Made by a program: the position numbers and the translations under genes. From NCBI RefSeq assembly GCF_044594925.1, contig NZ_CP138991.1:248001-312000 (forward strand): a stretch of 64,000 nt of DNA, written 5' to 3'. Under the pieces are notes generated by a model, which saw only the letters and a program-made list of their open reading frames with translations, was not told where the DNA came from and did no database searches. The stretch comes from Maribacter sp044594925 (GTDB lineage: Bacteria; Bacteroidota; Bacteroidia; Flavobacteriales; Flavobacteriaceae). Position 1 is the first letter of the stretch. Every line of letters begins with the position of its first letter. Positions 22,801 to 29,737 of this stretch are shown here, one piece after another.

Positions 22801-25483
22801 CTTCGATAAGGGCATCGTCAATGATGTTGACGGTCACGGTCTGCACTTCGCCATTGTTCCCAATGAAGTTGAGCGTACCGGAAGCATTTGCCACGGAATA
22901 GTCATCTGGACTGATGGCCGAACCATCGGCTACGGTAAAGTCCACGGCGAACCCACCCTGCACGTCTGCGTTCAACGATATGTCAAAAGTGGCCGTACCC
23001 GCATCTTCGTTTACGGTAAAGTCCGAAACGGAAACCCCGATACCTGGACCACCATCGTTATCGGTAATGGTACCGACGCCGTTGGCATCGACGATATTGA
23101 TAAGTCCGGTTGAAAGTCCTGAAAGTGTAATGTTAAGGTCTTCGGACCCTTCGATAAGGGCATCGTCCAAAATAGTAACGGTCACAGTCTGCACTTCGCC
23201 ATTGTTCCCAATGAAGTTGAGTGTACCGGAAGCATTTGCCACGGAATAGTCATCGGGACTGATGGCCGAACCATCGGCTACGGTAAAGTCCACGGCGAAC
23301 CCACCCTGTACGTCTGCGTTCAACGATATGTCAAAAGTGGCCGTACCCGCATCTTCGTTTACGGTAAAGTCCGAAACGGAAACCCCGATACCTGCACCAC
23401 CATCGTTATCGGTAATGGTACCAAGACCGTTGGCATCCACGACGTTTATAAGAGTTGTGGAGAGATTCGATAATTTGCCTTCCAAGTTTTCTGTCGCTTC
23501 AATTATACTATCATCAATTATAGGGACATTTATAACATATGATTCGCCATCAGTTCCATTAAAAGTAATAGTTCCCGAGCTGCCCGTGTAATCTTCATCT
23601 TCTGTTGCCGAACCATTTAGAAGGTCATAATCAACAGTAAAGCTATTTTGAACATTTCCATTTAAAGAAACCGTAAAGCTTGCGGTTCCAACATTTTCAT
23701 TCACTGTAAAGTCGTTAATCGAAACCCCTTGGTCCGCACCATTGTCATTATCGGTTATGGAAACAGAAACGCTAGCCGTAGCAGAAACAGCTGGTGTATT
23801 ATATGCGAAATTCACTAAGAAAGATTCACTTGGTTCAATTAGATTATCGTCCGTAATGGGAATTAAAATATCAAAAGAAGTGATATTCTCCGTCGCAAGT
23901 GTATAAGTTTCGGAAACCGAAGAATAATCTTCTCCTGCAATTGCCGAGGCGTTACTTGTACTATAATTAATTATAGCTCCTGGTCTATACGTACCCTCAA
24001 TACCAATGGTTAGTACCGCCATGCCAATATCTTCTGGTACTGTAAGACTTTGAACGGTTATGGCAAGATTATAAGAAGTATCCAGTTCAACGGTTATGTC
24101 CACATTTGCTGTTGCAACGGTTCCGTTAGCATCGGTGATCTCATATGTTAAACTATCTGACCCACTATAATAGGCGTCTGGCGTGTATTCAATAAAATCA
24201 TCTAAGGGGTTGGTTGGCGTTCCATTGTTGTTCACGGAAGCCGTACCATTTATTGGGTTGGATATTATTGTTAGAGCGGTATTTTCTTGTGGACCGTCTA
24301 GCCCAAAATTATCATTGCTCAGTACATTAAAAATGTTATTGGTAGTACCTTCGCCGATTGTGTAGGTATCATCGATTGCCGTGGGCAAATTATCTGGTTT
24401 TACGGTAAGCGTTACTGTTGAAGTGTTACATACGGCTTCATTAGGAACCGGTAGACATACTTCAACTTCAAAAACATCTGTACCTACAAAACCAGGGTTT
24501 GGAGCATAAGTAAAAGTACCATCAGCGTTGACGACGACAGTTCCGTTTAAAGGTGAGACACTAGTAAAATAACTATAATTGGAACCCACAGGAACGTTAT
24601 CATTTGCTCCAACATCACCATTGAACGTTTCGTCAAACTCCGAATCAAATATATCATCAACGGCATAGGTTTGCATTAAAAAGAATTTACCATCTCCATT
24701 ATCTGAAGTAGCCGCTGTGAATCTAATTTCTGAAATAATAGAACCTACTGGGGCAAGCTGGGAAAGTTTAAAAAGTGCTATTCCTATAGTCCCGTTATTT
24801 TCATTCACTCTTTCAGTTAGCCAGTAATCTGAAGTCGAGCTTGGAGCAATATTAGGCTGTGGTCCAGACGAACTGCTATTTGGCCGAACAAAGGTTTGGC
24901 CTAACATTTCTATGGCACCTCCGCCAATTGGGGTTCCATAGACTGAAATATGCAAACAGTTATTCGCATTTCTTTCTGTTACGGCCAATACACCATCTTC
25001 ATTGGATGGTATTCCAGGATTATAACTTATAGTTTGAACTTGAGCGTTTGTCGTTGCCAGTGCGCTATAGTTTCCGCAAAATTCATCCCCGTTACTATTA
25101 GATTCAAAATAATGGTTTAGATTAAGGGACTGATAAGCTTTTATAGCTTCACTATTCCAATTAGCATTTGCGCTATTGTTCATTATTTGGGAACCATTTA
25201 ATTGGATTCGATTGCCATTATGGCCACCAGGACCTAATCTAGTCATTTCATAAGAAGAAGGAACAACAAAGGTATTGTAGGTATTGCCGTCAACGGTGAT
25301 AGATTCAATGGTAGCAGGACTTGATGTATTAGTCTGAGTATCTGCCCAATTAAATGTTACCCCAGAGGAAATACCCTGGGCTCTTATTTCCGTATTAAAA
25401 CTTAACAGTATAAACACGAAAAGTACTAAACCTACAAGGCTGGTTTTTTTCTTTTCAATTGCTTGTTGCGTAGAATGTTGCAT
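16877..25483 (-). CDS. Giant Calx-beta repeat surface protein with T9SS type B C-terminal domain (2868 residues)
   Basis: Complete ATG-started frame. Residues 1-36 are a signal peptide (hydrophobic FVFILLSF core, ending IRAQ). Residues about 40-280 form a module also present inside the neighbouring giant protein. Residues 290-470 are two cadherin/VCBS-like domains (AIDDTYTIGEG). Residues 475-2440 are Calx-beta domains, including nine near-identical 116-residue copies (about 690-1735). Residues 2445-2760 hold three cysteine-paired HYR/Ig-like domains (TITRTWTITDCVGN). Residues 2765-2868 are the gliding-motility CHU_C / type B T9SS domain, with ITPNGDGVNDTF, VVLFNRWGNKV and GTYYYIINATD. Known for the family: this C-terminal domain directs export by the type IX system without a type A tail. 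Inferred role: calcium-binding adhesin. It is transcribed first of the two giant genes, with a terminator between them. Confidence 0.95.
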   Translation of the reverse strand: MQHSTQQAIEKKKTSLVGLVLFVFILLSFNTEIRAQGISSGVTFNWADTQTNTSSPATIESITVDGNTYNTFVVPSSYEMTRLGPGGHNGNRIQLNGSQIMNNSANANWNSEAIKAYQSLNLNHYFESNSNGDEFCGNYSALATTNAQVQTISYNPGIPSNEDGVLAVTERNANNCLHISVYGTPIGGGAIEMLGQTFVRPNSSSSGPQPNIAPSSTSDYWLTERVNENNGTIGIALFKLSQLAPVGSIISEIRFTAATSDNGDGKFFLMQTYAVDDIFDSEFDETFNGDVGANDNVPVGSNYSYFTSVSPLNGTVVVNADGTFTYAPNPGFVGTDVFEVEVCLPVPNEAVCNTSTVTLTVKPDNLPTAIDDTYTIGEGTTNNIFNVLSNDNFGLDGPQENTALTIISNPINGTASVNNNGTPTNPLDDFIEYTPDAYYSGSDSLTYEITDANGTVATANVDITVELDTSYNLAITVQSLTVPEDIGMAVLTIGIEGTYRPGAIINYSTSNASAIAGEDYSSVSETYTLATENITSFDILIPITDDNLIEPSESFLVNFAYNTPAVSATASVSVSITDNDNGADQGVSINDFTVNENVGTASFTVSLNGNVQNSFTVDYDLLNGSATEDEDYTGSSGTITFNGTDGESYVINVPIIDDSIIEATENLEGKLSNLSTTLINVVDANGLGTITDNDGGAGIGVSVSDFTVNEDAGTATFDISLNADVQGGFAVDFTVADGSAISPDDYSVANASGTLNFIGNNGEVQTVTVTILDDALIEGSEDLNITLSGLSTGLINIVDANGVGTITDNDGGPGIGVSVSDFTVNEDAGTATFDISLNADVQGGFAVDFTVADGSAISPDDYSVANASGTLNFIGNNGEVQTVTVNIIDDALIEGSEDLNITLSGLSTGLINIVDANGVGTINDNDGGAGIGVSVSDFTVNEDAGTATFDVSLNADVQGGFTVDFTVADGSAISPDDYTVTNASGTLNFIGNNGEVQTVTVTILDDALIEGTEDLNIALSNLTSTLINIVDANGVGTINDNDGGAGIGVSVSDFTVNEDAGTATFDVSLNADVQGGFAVDFTVADGSAISPDDYTVTNASGTLNFIGNNGEVQTVTVTILDDALIEGSEDLNITLSNLTSTLINIVDANGVGTINDNDGGAGIGVSVSDFTVNEDAGTATFDVSLNADVQGGFAVDFTVADGSAISPDDYTVTNASGTLNFIGNNGEVQTVTVTILDDALIEGSEDLNITLSNLTSTLINIVDANGLGTITDNDGGAGIGVSVSDFTVNEDAGTATFDVSLNADVQGGFAVDFTVADGSAISPDDYTVTNASGTLNFIGNNNEVRTVTVTILDDALIEGSEDLNITLSNLTSTLINIVDANGVGTINDNDGGAGIGVSVSDFTVNEDAGTATFDVSLNADVQGGFAVDFTVADGSAISPDDYTVSNASGTLNFIGNNGEVQTVTVNIVDDALIEGTEDLNITLSGLTSTLINIVDANGLGTITDNDGGAGIGVSVSDFTVNEDAGTATFDVSLNADVQGGFAVDFTVADGSAISPDDYTVTNASGTLNFIGNNGEVQTVTVTILDDALIEGSEDLNITLSNLTSTLINIVDANGLGTITDNDGGAGIGVSVSDFTVNEDAGTATFDVSLNADVQGGFAVDFTVADGSAISLDDYTVASASGTLNFIGNNNEVRTVTVTILDDALIEGTENLNITLSGLSTGLINIVDANGVGTINDNDGGAGTGIFFENTEVTVNEGDGTATFNVRFVGNFPTPFTVTFNSNDGTATNTQDYTGVSDILTFSGVDGQVLPITVPIIDDTVIETTEDFNINLSNASSSLIAINTAQARGSIIDNDAVSGTGISFTNNNIIVTEGIDSFARFTVTLTGNIEENVTVDYITNNGTALDGADITAQSGTITFTTSTKSFDIDVPILDDTIIEPQEAFTVVLSNIQSNIGIGFIDGNTSNTANGIINDDDNIPGTTGVGFDDDSIVVNEADGTATISVELSGNVQGGFTIDFTTNDNTAIAGQDYTANLGTLTFAGNDGEKQDIIVSITDDTFIETMEQFFIDLSNLSTTVIDIIDAQATVDIIDNDLIANTGLSFENTNVEVIEGVGVTAIFDVVLTGNFQEAFDVSFETVFGSATDTDFVAQSDVISFTGTDGEVQTIVVTILDDNIIEPTESYTVNLTGATNPLVTINTPQANGSILDDDLMATDGISFNNTNIEVIEGVGVTATFDVVLTGNFQDAFDVSFETDFGTATDMDFEAQTGNISFTGADGEVQTIVVTILDDNIIEPTESYTVNLTGTTNPLVTINTPQANGSILDDDNDPSLGIQFDVTSVDIDEAAGTVSLNVVLNANVQDEFTIEYHTEDILAMDVFDYTGIASGSQTLTFGGTNPNTQVIVIPIIDDIIIESMENFNVILSNITTALVSIIANDTAIVNIIDNDGNEGWPEDITIEACDTIPAAEEITSTTACDITVVLEEGIEGQDDECATEYTITRTWTITDCVGNVREHVQVVTIEDTVAPVFVEALPQDMTVACNEVPEAAILTALDSCEQNIEVTFEEVITNDANCAEGYTVTRTWTASDCAGNEVTHTQVVTIPPTGPIVAGPYEEEITILCGDELPEVPELTFTGGCGNYDIVFTEEVQISSESDDFMIIRTWNVTDSCDNTASFEQIIFVLQPQLAEVTIDICVEEELIDLLNYLPEGFDANGEFMVLEGDVTTNGSMFDPLDHEPGEYKIAYTALGGECKYYVDFTILVNTDCVPCGRDEIEISKTITPNGDGVNDTFEIRGVEFCQFTFDVVLFNRWGNKVAEVMDYQNTWGGEAPDGSFGSSGILPAGTYYYIINATDTETGEKLEPFNGFIYLGSK
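20279..23410 (-). repeat. 348-bp tandem repeat array, 9 units (116-residue Calx-beta units)
   Basis: The segment gcaccaccatcgttatc followed by ggtaatggtacc or gttgatggtacc recurs every 348 bp between about 20265 and 23397, giving nine units. Each encodes VSVSDFTVNEDAGTATF, DGSAISPDDYTV, NFIGNNGEVQTVTV and DDALIEGSEDLNITLS. Protein differences between units are few (TVTNAS/SVANAS, SNLTS/SGLST, NNNEVRT/NNGEVQT) and occur in different combinations. The array ends at about 23411, where a diverged Calx-beta domain begins. Confidence 0.95.
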
Positions 25484-25933
25484 AGCTTAATATTTGGTGA
25501 GATTTTAAATTGGGAAACTGAAAATCTCTAATTTGGGTTTTGATTCTTTAGGTTAAATTTCTAACATCAAATAAAGCACAAAGTCTTTAGGTTCAATAGC
25601 TAAATGGTTCAAGGGTGCATTTTGTCGATAGCGAACAAATATTTCGGTGAAGTGTAAATTTTAATAGATTAAAGAAAAAGCCCAATAACAGTTTAGAGTC
25701 GGTGAGCGGTTCAATAGGTACTTTGAATGGAGTTTTTATTTTGCCAGAACTAGCTATTTTATTGCTAAAAATTAGCTGTTAAAATTAAATTTAGCACAAC
25801 AAAAAGTCCGTTTCAATTTAAATTGAAACGGACTTTTTTATATATAGACGCTCTCGCGGAATTGTTTTTTTATTTACGTTTTAAATGCGTTCTTTAGCAT
25901 TTTGACCAGCGTTAAATAAAAGCAAAATAGCAG
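25484..25933. other. 450-bp intergenic region upstream of the 2868-residue surface protein gene
   Basis: No supportable gene was found here. The right part holds the terminator of the photolyase operon (25801-25838). The remaining roughly 315 bp before the ATG at 25483 must hold the control region of the giant gene. I searched the minus strand for the Bacteroidetes -7 box TAnnTTTG and found no exact match. An imperfect inverted repeat (aactagctatttt / aaaaattagctgtt, about 25748-25781) is present. Confidence 0.6.
25801..25838 (-). terminator. Perfect 38-bp palindromic terminator after the photolyase operon
   Basis: A perfect palindrome with arms of 19 bases (aaaaagtccgtttcaattt and its complement) starts about 95 bp past the stop of the photolyase gene at 25934. 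It begins with A5 and ends with T5, so it can terminate in both directions. It would also shield the operon from any antisense reading. Confidence 0.8.
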
Positions 25934-27466
25934 TTAATACTTATCAGGATGTGCAATGATATCGTGTGCCCTTTCCTTTAGTTTATTTAATTCTTCTTTA
26001 TCTTTTTTATGTAATAAGTTCATCATCATTGCCATGCGATTGTTAGCTTTAAAATGCTCTTTTTTCTCCTCTAAAAAATTCCAGTATAGTGCGTTGAACG
26101 GACATGCATTTTCTCCTATTTTTTTGGTGTGGCTATATTCGCAATTACTACAATAATTACCCATTTTATTAATATAGTTAGCGCTACTTACGTAAGGTTT
26201 GGTCGCTACAATACCACCATCTGCAAACTGACTCATGCCCCTGGTATTGGTAATTTCCACCCATTGAATAGCGTCAATATAGACACCTAAATACCATTTA
26301 TCTACTTCATCCGGGTCTATCTGTGTTAACAAGGCATAGTTACCTATGACCATTAAACGTTGAATGTGATGCGCGTAGGCTTCTTCTAAGCTTTGACCAA
26401 TGGAATGCTTTAAGCAGTTCATCTTTGTTTCTCCGGTCCAAAAGAAATCGGGTAGAGGATTCTTATTCTCCAAACTGTTCAGCTGCGCATATTCGGGCAT
26501 TTCTTTCCAATATATTCCTCGCATATATTCCCGCCATCCCAGGATTTGGCGTATAAAACCTTCTATTTGAGAGATATCTATATCGGATTTATTTTCATAG
26601 TAATAGTCCAGTACGGTATTAATAACCTCTTTTGGAGAAATAATTTTAGCGTTCATGGCAAAAGATAACCTTGAGTGGAATAAAAATTTCTCTTCTGTAT
26701 GAAGCGCATCCTGATAATCACCAAAATGTACCAAGAGTTTTTCGCAGAAGTAATGAAGTGTTTCCTTGCATTCTTTTCTGCTGGTAGGCCAATTAAATTT
26801 TCTTGTATCGATTTCTCCAAACGACACTATATCCGCCTTATTAATCTCATCAACAACTTTGTGTACATCTTGCCCAAAACCTAACTCTTTTGGTATGCCC
26901 GGTGTGCCTTTCCATTTTTTACGGTTGCTATGGTCAAAATTCCATTTACCACCTTCCGGTTGTCCCCCAACTATCATTATATCATGTTTTTTTCGCATCA
27001 TACGATAGAAGTTTTCCATGATAAGCTGTTTTTTACCAGCAAAAAAGTTTTTCAATTCATAACGTGTCGTGTAAAAATGTTCGGTGTCTACAGTGGCGGT
27101 TTCAATCTTAAGTTCCTCACAAATGCTACTTAATTGCACATCTAAACGGTACTCGTCCGGTAGTTGGTATTCAAACTTTTCTGCACCGGTAATTTCGATA
27201 TTTTTATGTATAATTTTTTCTAGGTCCTGTAAGTTGCTGCCATCAGAAATTTTATAGTAGCTAAAATTATGACCCTTTTCCGATAGTTCTTTTGAAAAAC
27301 TGCGCATTGCCAAAAAGAAGGCTGTAATCTTCTGAATGTGATGCTTTACGTAGTCCGTTTCTTGACGCATTTCTGCCATGAGATACGTTACGTTTTCATC
27401 TACTTCATTGAACCATGAGTGGTTCTGGTCTAATTGGTCACCAAGAATTAGGCGAAGTATTTTCAC
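25934..27466 (-). CDS. Iron-sulfur bacterial cryptochrome/(6-4) photolyase (FeS-BCP family)
   Basis: 510 residues, full length for the FeS-BCP (PhrB/CryB) family. The N-terminal LRLILGDQLDQNHSWF is the family hallmark of the antenna-binding domain. The C-terminal FAD domain holds GFIRQILGWREYMRG (about 304-317) and an NTRGMSQFADGG stretch. Cysteines at 351, 439, 442 and 455 (MNCLKHS, YCSNC, ACPF) match the four [4Fe-4S] ligands known from Agrobacterium PhrB (350, 438, 441, 454). Known for the family: FAD, a lumazine-type antenna and the cluster, with light-driven repair of (6-4) photoproducts. It is the last gene of a four-gene operon, 20 bp after the CRY-DASH gene. Repair activity rather than a signalling role is inferred. 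Confidence 0.93.
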   Translation of the reverse strand: MKILRLILGDQLDQNHSWFNEVDENVTYLMAEMRQETDYVKHHIQKITAFFLAMRSFSKELSEKGHNFSYYKISDGSNLQDLEKIIHKNIEITGAEKFEYQLPDEYRLDVQLSSICEELKIETATVDTEHFYTTRYELKNFFAGKKQLIMENFYRMMRKKHDIMIVGGQPEGGKWNFDHSNRKKWKGTPGIPKELGFGQDVHKVVDEINKADIVSFGEIDTRKFNWPTSRKECKETLHYFCEKLLVHFGDYQDALHTEEKFLFHSRLSFAMNAKIISPKEVINTVLDYYYENKSDIDISQIEGFIRQILGWREYMRGIYWKEMPEYAQLNSLENKNPLPDFFWTGETKMNCLKHSIGQSLEEAYAHHIQRLMVIGNYALLTQIDPDEVDKWYLGVYIDAIQWVEITNTRGMSQFADGGIVATKPYVSSANYINKMGNYCSNCEYSHTKKIGENACPFNALYWNFLEEKKEHFKANNRMAMMMNLLHKKDKEELNKLKERAHDIIAHPDKY

Positions 27467-27486
27467 GAATATTTATTTTTTAAAGA

Positions 27487-28782
27487 TTAGAACAAGGTCT
27501 CCTGTAACCATAGTTTTTGAAATTTTCCACTACTGTCATACATACTGGCTTGTCTTTGAATATTGAATTTTCTATTTCTAGGGTCATTGCCCACTCCGCT
27601 GTTGTACATCCAATTGCCCCAATTGCTATGTACATCGTAATCAATTAGCATGCTTTCAAAATATGCGGCACCAACACGCCAATCTTGTTCAAGCTCTTTG
27701 GCCCAGAAACTAGCGACATTTTGCCGACCGCGATTACTCATCCATCCCGTCATGGCGAGCTCTGTCATATTGGCATTAACAAAAGGTTCTTTGGTGTTGC
27801 CATGAATCCAATTTTCCTTTTCTATCTCAGCGTTCTCCCATTGGTAATTAGCGTTGAGAATTCCTCCTAAATGAAAAATCTTGTTTTGATATTTAAGTGA
27901 AACGTACTTGAAGTAATCCCTCCAAATCAATTCAAAAATCAGCCAATAGGTGTCTTGATTTTTGATGATTTCTTTTTCAAATTGTTTCACCTGCCAGTAA
28001 ATAGTACGTGCAGATATACTGCCATTTGCCAACCAAGCCGAGAGTTTAGAACTATAATCTTTTCCAATAAGTCCGTTTCTGGTTTTTTTATAGTAAGCTA
28101 GTTTTCTTGTTTCCCAGAAGTACGACGCCACTCTGTTATTAGCTTCATCTTCTCCTCCTTTGAAAGGAAATGCAGTGCGGGAATCCCTTGTGAAGTCTGA
28201 TAATCCTAATTCGGCAAGCGTGGGTATTTTCGTTGTATTCGCTATTATATTCGTAGAATTTTTTGACTCGGGAATTGGATATGCTGACTTAATATGAGCA
28301 TATTTTTCACATTTTTTCCTGAAGTTGGTAAATACATCAGGTACTTTTTTAAGGCTGTCAAATGGTATGTCATTAGGATGAAAAAGAAACTGATTATAAG
28401 CTGTTTCAAAATTGACCAAAGCAGGAACATTTGCGATGACTGAGTCAAAAACAGCACTTTCTTCGGGCGTCCATTCTCTTTGAAGAAAAATATTGTTTAT
28501 ACGATGCTCCTTCGTCAATTTGGGTATGACCACCTCTGGCTTGTCGTAAAAAACGAACAAGCAAATATTTAATCGACTTAGATTTTTTCTAAGGTTACTA
28601 ACGGTTTCAATAAGGAATTTAGCTCGGTAACGCTCCGTTTTTTTAAATCCGAAATTATCTTGTTCATAATGTCTTGGATCAAAACAGTATGCGGCGATTA
28701 CTTTTTCGCCCTTCATGGCATTGAACAACGATTCATTGTCAGCTACTCTTAAGTCATTTCTAAACCATACTAGATTGTTCAT
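27487..28782 (-). CDS. DASH-type cryptochrome
   Basis: 431 residues, usual for CRY-DASH. Residues 1-130 form the photolyase antenna domain starting NNLVWFRNDLRVADNESL. The C-terminal FAD domain has the CRY-DASH features GEDEANNRVASYFWETRKL, YSSKLSAWLANGSISAR, and WMSNRGRQNVASFWAKEL with WNWMYNSGVG-like pocket residues nearby. Family knowledge: FAD plus folate antenna, repair of cyclobutane dimers in single-stranded DNA or photoreception. The gene starts 13 bp after the DUF2256 gene and ends 20 bp before the FeS photolyase gene, so all are probably on one mRNA. Which lesion it repairs cannot be read from the sequence. Confidence 0.93.
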   Translation of the reverse strand: MNNLVWFRNDLRVADNESLFNAMKGEKVIAAYCFDPRHYEQDNFGFKKTERYRAKFLIETVSNLRKNLSRLNICLFVFYDKPEVVIPKLTKEHRINNIFLQREWTPEESAVFDSVIANVPALVNFETAYNQFLFHPNDIPFDSLKKVPDVFTNFRKKCEKYAHIKSAYPIPESKNSTNIIANTTKIPTLAELGLSDFTRDSRTAFPFKGGEDEANNRVASYFWETRKLAYYKKTRNGLIGKDYSSKLSAWLANGSISARTIYWQVKQFEKEIIKNQDTYWLIFELIWRDYFKYVSLKYQNKIFHLGGILNANYQWENAEIEKENWIHGNTKEPFVNANMTELAMTGWMSNRGRQNVASFWAKELEQDWRVGAAYFESMLIDYDVHSNWGNWMYNSGVGNDPRNRKFNIQRQASMYDSSGKFQKLWLQETLF

Positions 28783-28795
28783 TTTGTATTATGCG

Positions 28796-28942
28796 TTAAT
28801 TGAAACGGTTTTTATTGGTCCTACATCTCTTACTACAATACTTCACATTTTCCCAATTCTTTTCCCACTTCTTTCTCCAATTAAACGGTAAGCCGCATGT
28901 AGCGCAAATTTTGTTCGGTAATTCAGTTTTTTTATACCCCAT
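28796..28942 (-). CDS. DUF2256 small zinc-finger-like protein (48 residues)
   Basis: A short frame from ATG at 28942 to TAA at 28796 encodes 48 residues that match the DUF2256 pattern: ICATCGLPFNWRKKWEKNW followed by VKYCSKRCR. Two CxxC-type pairs (C13/C16 and C36/C40) can form a zinc site, and the basic, tryptophan-rich middle could bind nucleic acid. It overlaps the 3' end of the flavin reductase gene by 11 bp and lies directly before the CRY-DASH gene, which marks it as a member of this operon. DUF2256 has no assigned function that I know of; its repeated placement beside photolyase genes suggests a role in light-dependent repair (inference). Confidence 0.88.
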   Translation of the reverse strand: MGYKKTELPNKICATCGLPFNWRKKWEKNWENVKYCSKRCRTNKNRFN

Positions 28943-29576
28943 CTAAAAGAGAGTTCGTTTCTTGGTCCGGTTTGGCGTAAGACAATCTATCCAAGACTTT
29001 TGGAAGTGCATAGCCGTCTAAACCTATACTAGCTACAGTAGCTGCTTTATCCAATTGTACCCAGCCATCTTTATGAATTAGTTCTTCTGGCAGATACAAA
29101 TGTTGAATTTTGCCAATGATCAGTAGGCAGCCGTTCTCTTTAATTTCGTATTCATTTACATAGGTGCATCCAATTTTTATGGCACTCTCCTTAACGTAAG
29201 GTGCCTTAAAACCATCTAGGTATTGCTCGGAAAGTCCAGTTATTGTAAATTCAGAAATACCTTCATCATATTTAGCAGCGGTTTGGTGTGCTTTTTTAAA
29301 GTTGTCTTTAGAAACTTGATTTACGGTAAAATAGCCAGTAGATTTAAAATTACTGTACGTATCCCTACGCACAGTCAATGGTCTCATTATAAAACCTAAC
29401 ATTGGAGGGTTGCTACCAATGTGTACTACAGAGTTAAATATGGCCAAGTTACTTTCGCCTTTCTTGTTACTTGTCGCTAACAAATTGGAGGATCTATATC
29501 CGCTACAACTGTTAATTAGATTTGCTCTAAATCTGCTTGGTAGATCAGAAAAGCTGTCGGAATCAAAGTGTTTCAA
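28932..29576 (-). CDS. Flavin reductase-like FMN-binding split-barrel protein
   Basis: 214 residues with the flavin reductase-like split barrel: ATSNKKGESNLAIFNSVVHI (FMN phosphate region), GSNPPMLGFIMRP and RRDTYSNFKSTGYFTVN. The start is TTG at 29576 (MKHFDSDS after decoding); no in-frame ATG occurs before the conserved core, and the MKHF start is typical of flavobacterial members. It is the first gene of the operon with DUF2256, CRY-DASH and FeS photolyase, overlapping DUF2256 by 11 bp. Family members reduce or carry FMN. Here it may supply reduced flavin to the photolyases, whose FAD must be fully reduced to work (inference). Confidence 0.88.
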   Translation of the reverse strand: MKHFDSDSFSDLPSRFRANLINSCSGYRSSNLLATSNKKGESNLAIFNSVVHIGSNPPMLGFIMRPLTVRRDTYSNFKSTGYFTVNQVSKDNFKKAHQTAAKYDEGISEFTITGLSEQYLDGFKAPYVKESAIKIGCTYVNEYEIKENGCLLIIGKIQHLYLPEELIHKDGWVQLDKAATVASIGLDGYALPKVLDRLSYAKPDQETNSLLDGV

Positions 29577-29596
29577 GTTTTTTAATTTTTGTTTAT

Positions 29597-29604
29597 CAAA
29601 TTTA
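29597..29604 (-). promoter_or_regulatory. Putative -7 box of the flavin reductase/photolyase operon
   Basis: TAAATTTG on the minus strand matches the Bacteroidetes TAnnTTTG box, about 20 bp before the TTG start at 29576. A clear -33 TTG at the usual spacing is not seen, so support is moderate. Confidence 0.35.
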
Positions 29605-29737
29605 ATTAAAAGCTAAACAATTTTAAGTTAAAATAAATATAAATAGGTTGTGCAGTAAAGGTCTTATGATTCCCGTACTGTGTTTAATTTTCTTATTTTT
29701 AACAACTAAAGCAATAGAAGGTATTACTCCATTTTTT

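Noticed and set aside
20118..23591. Ten plus-strand frames of about 111 residues with nearly the same sequence
   Set aside because: These are antisense shadows of the 348-bp Calx-beta units.
29648..29737. Hydrophobic N-terminal extension of kynurenine monooxygenase that could be a membrane anchor
   Set aside because: It depends on a TTG start or an ATG at 29666 without support, and the FAD motif normally lies at the very N-terminus, as with ATG 29738.
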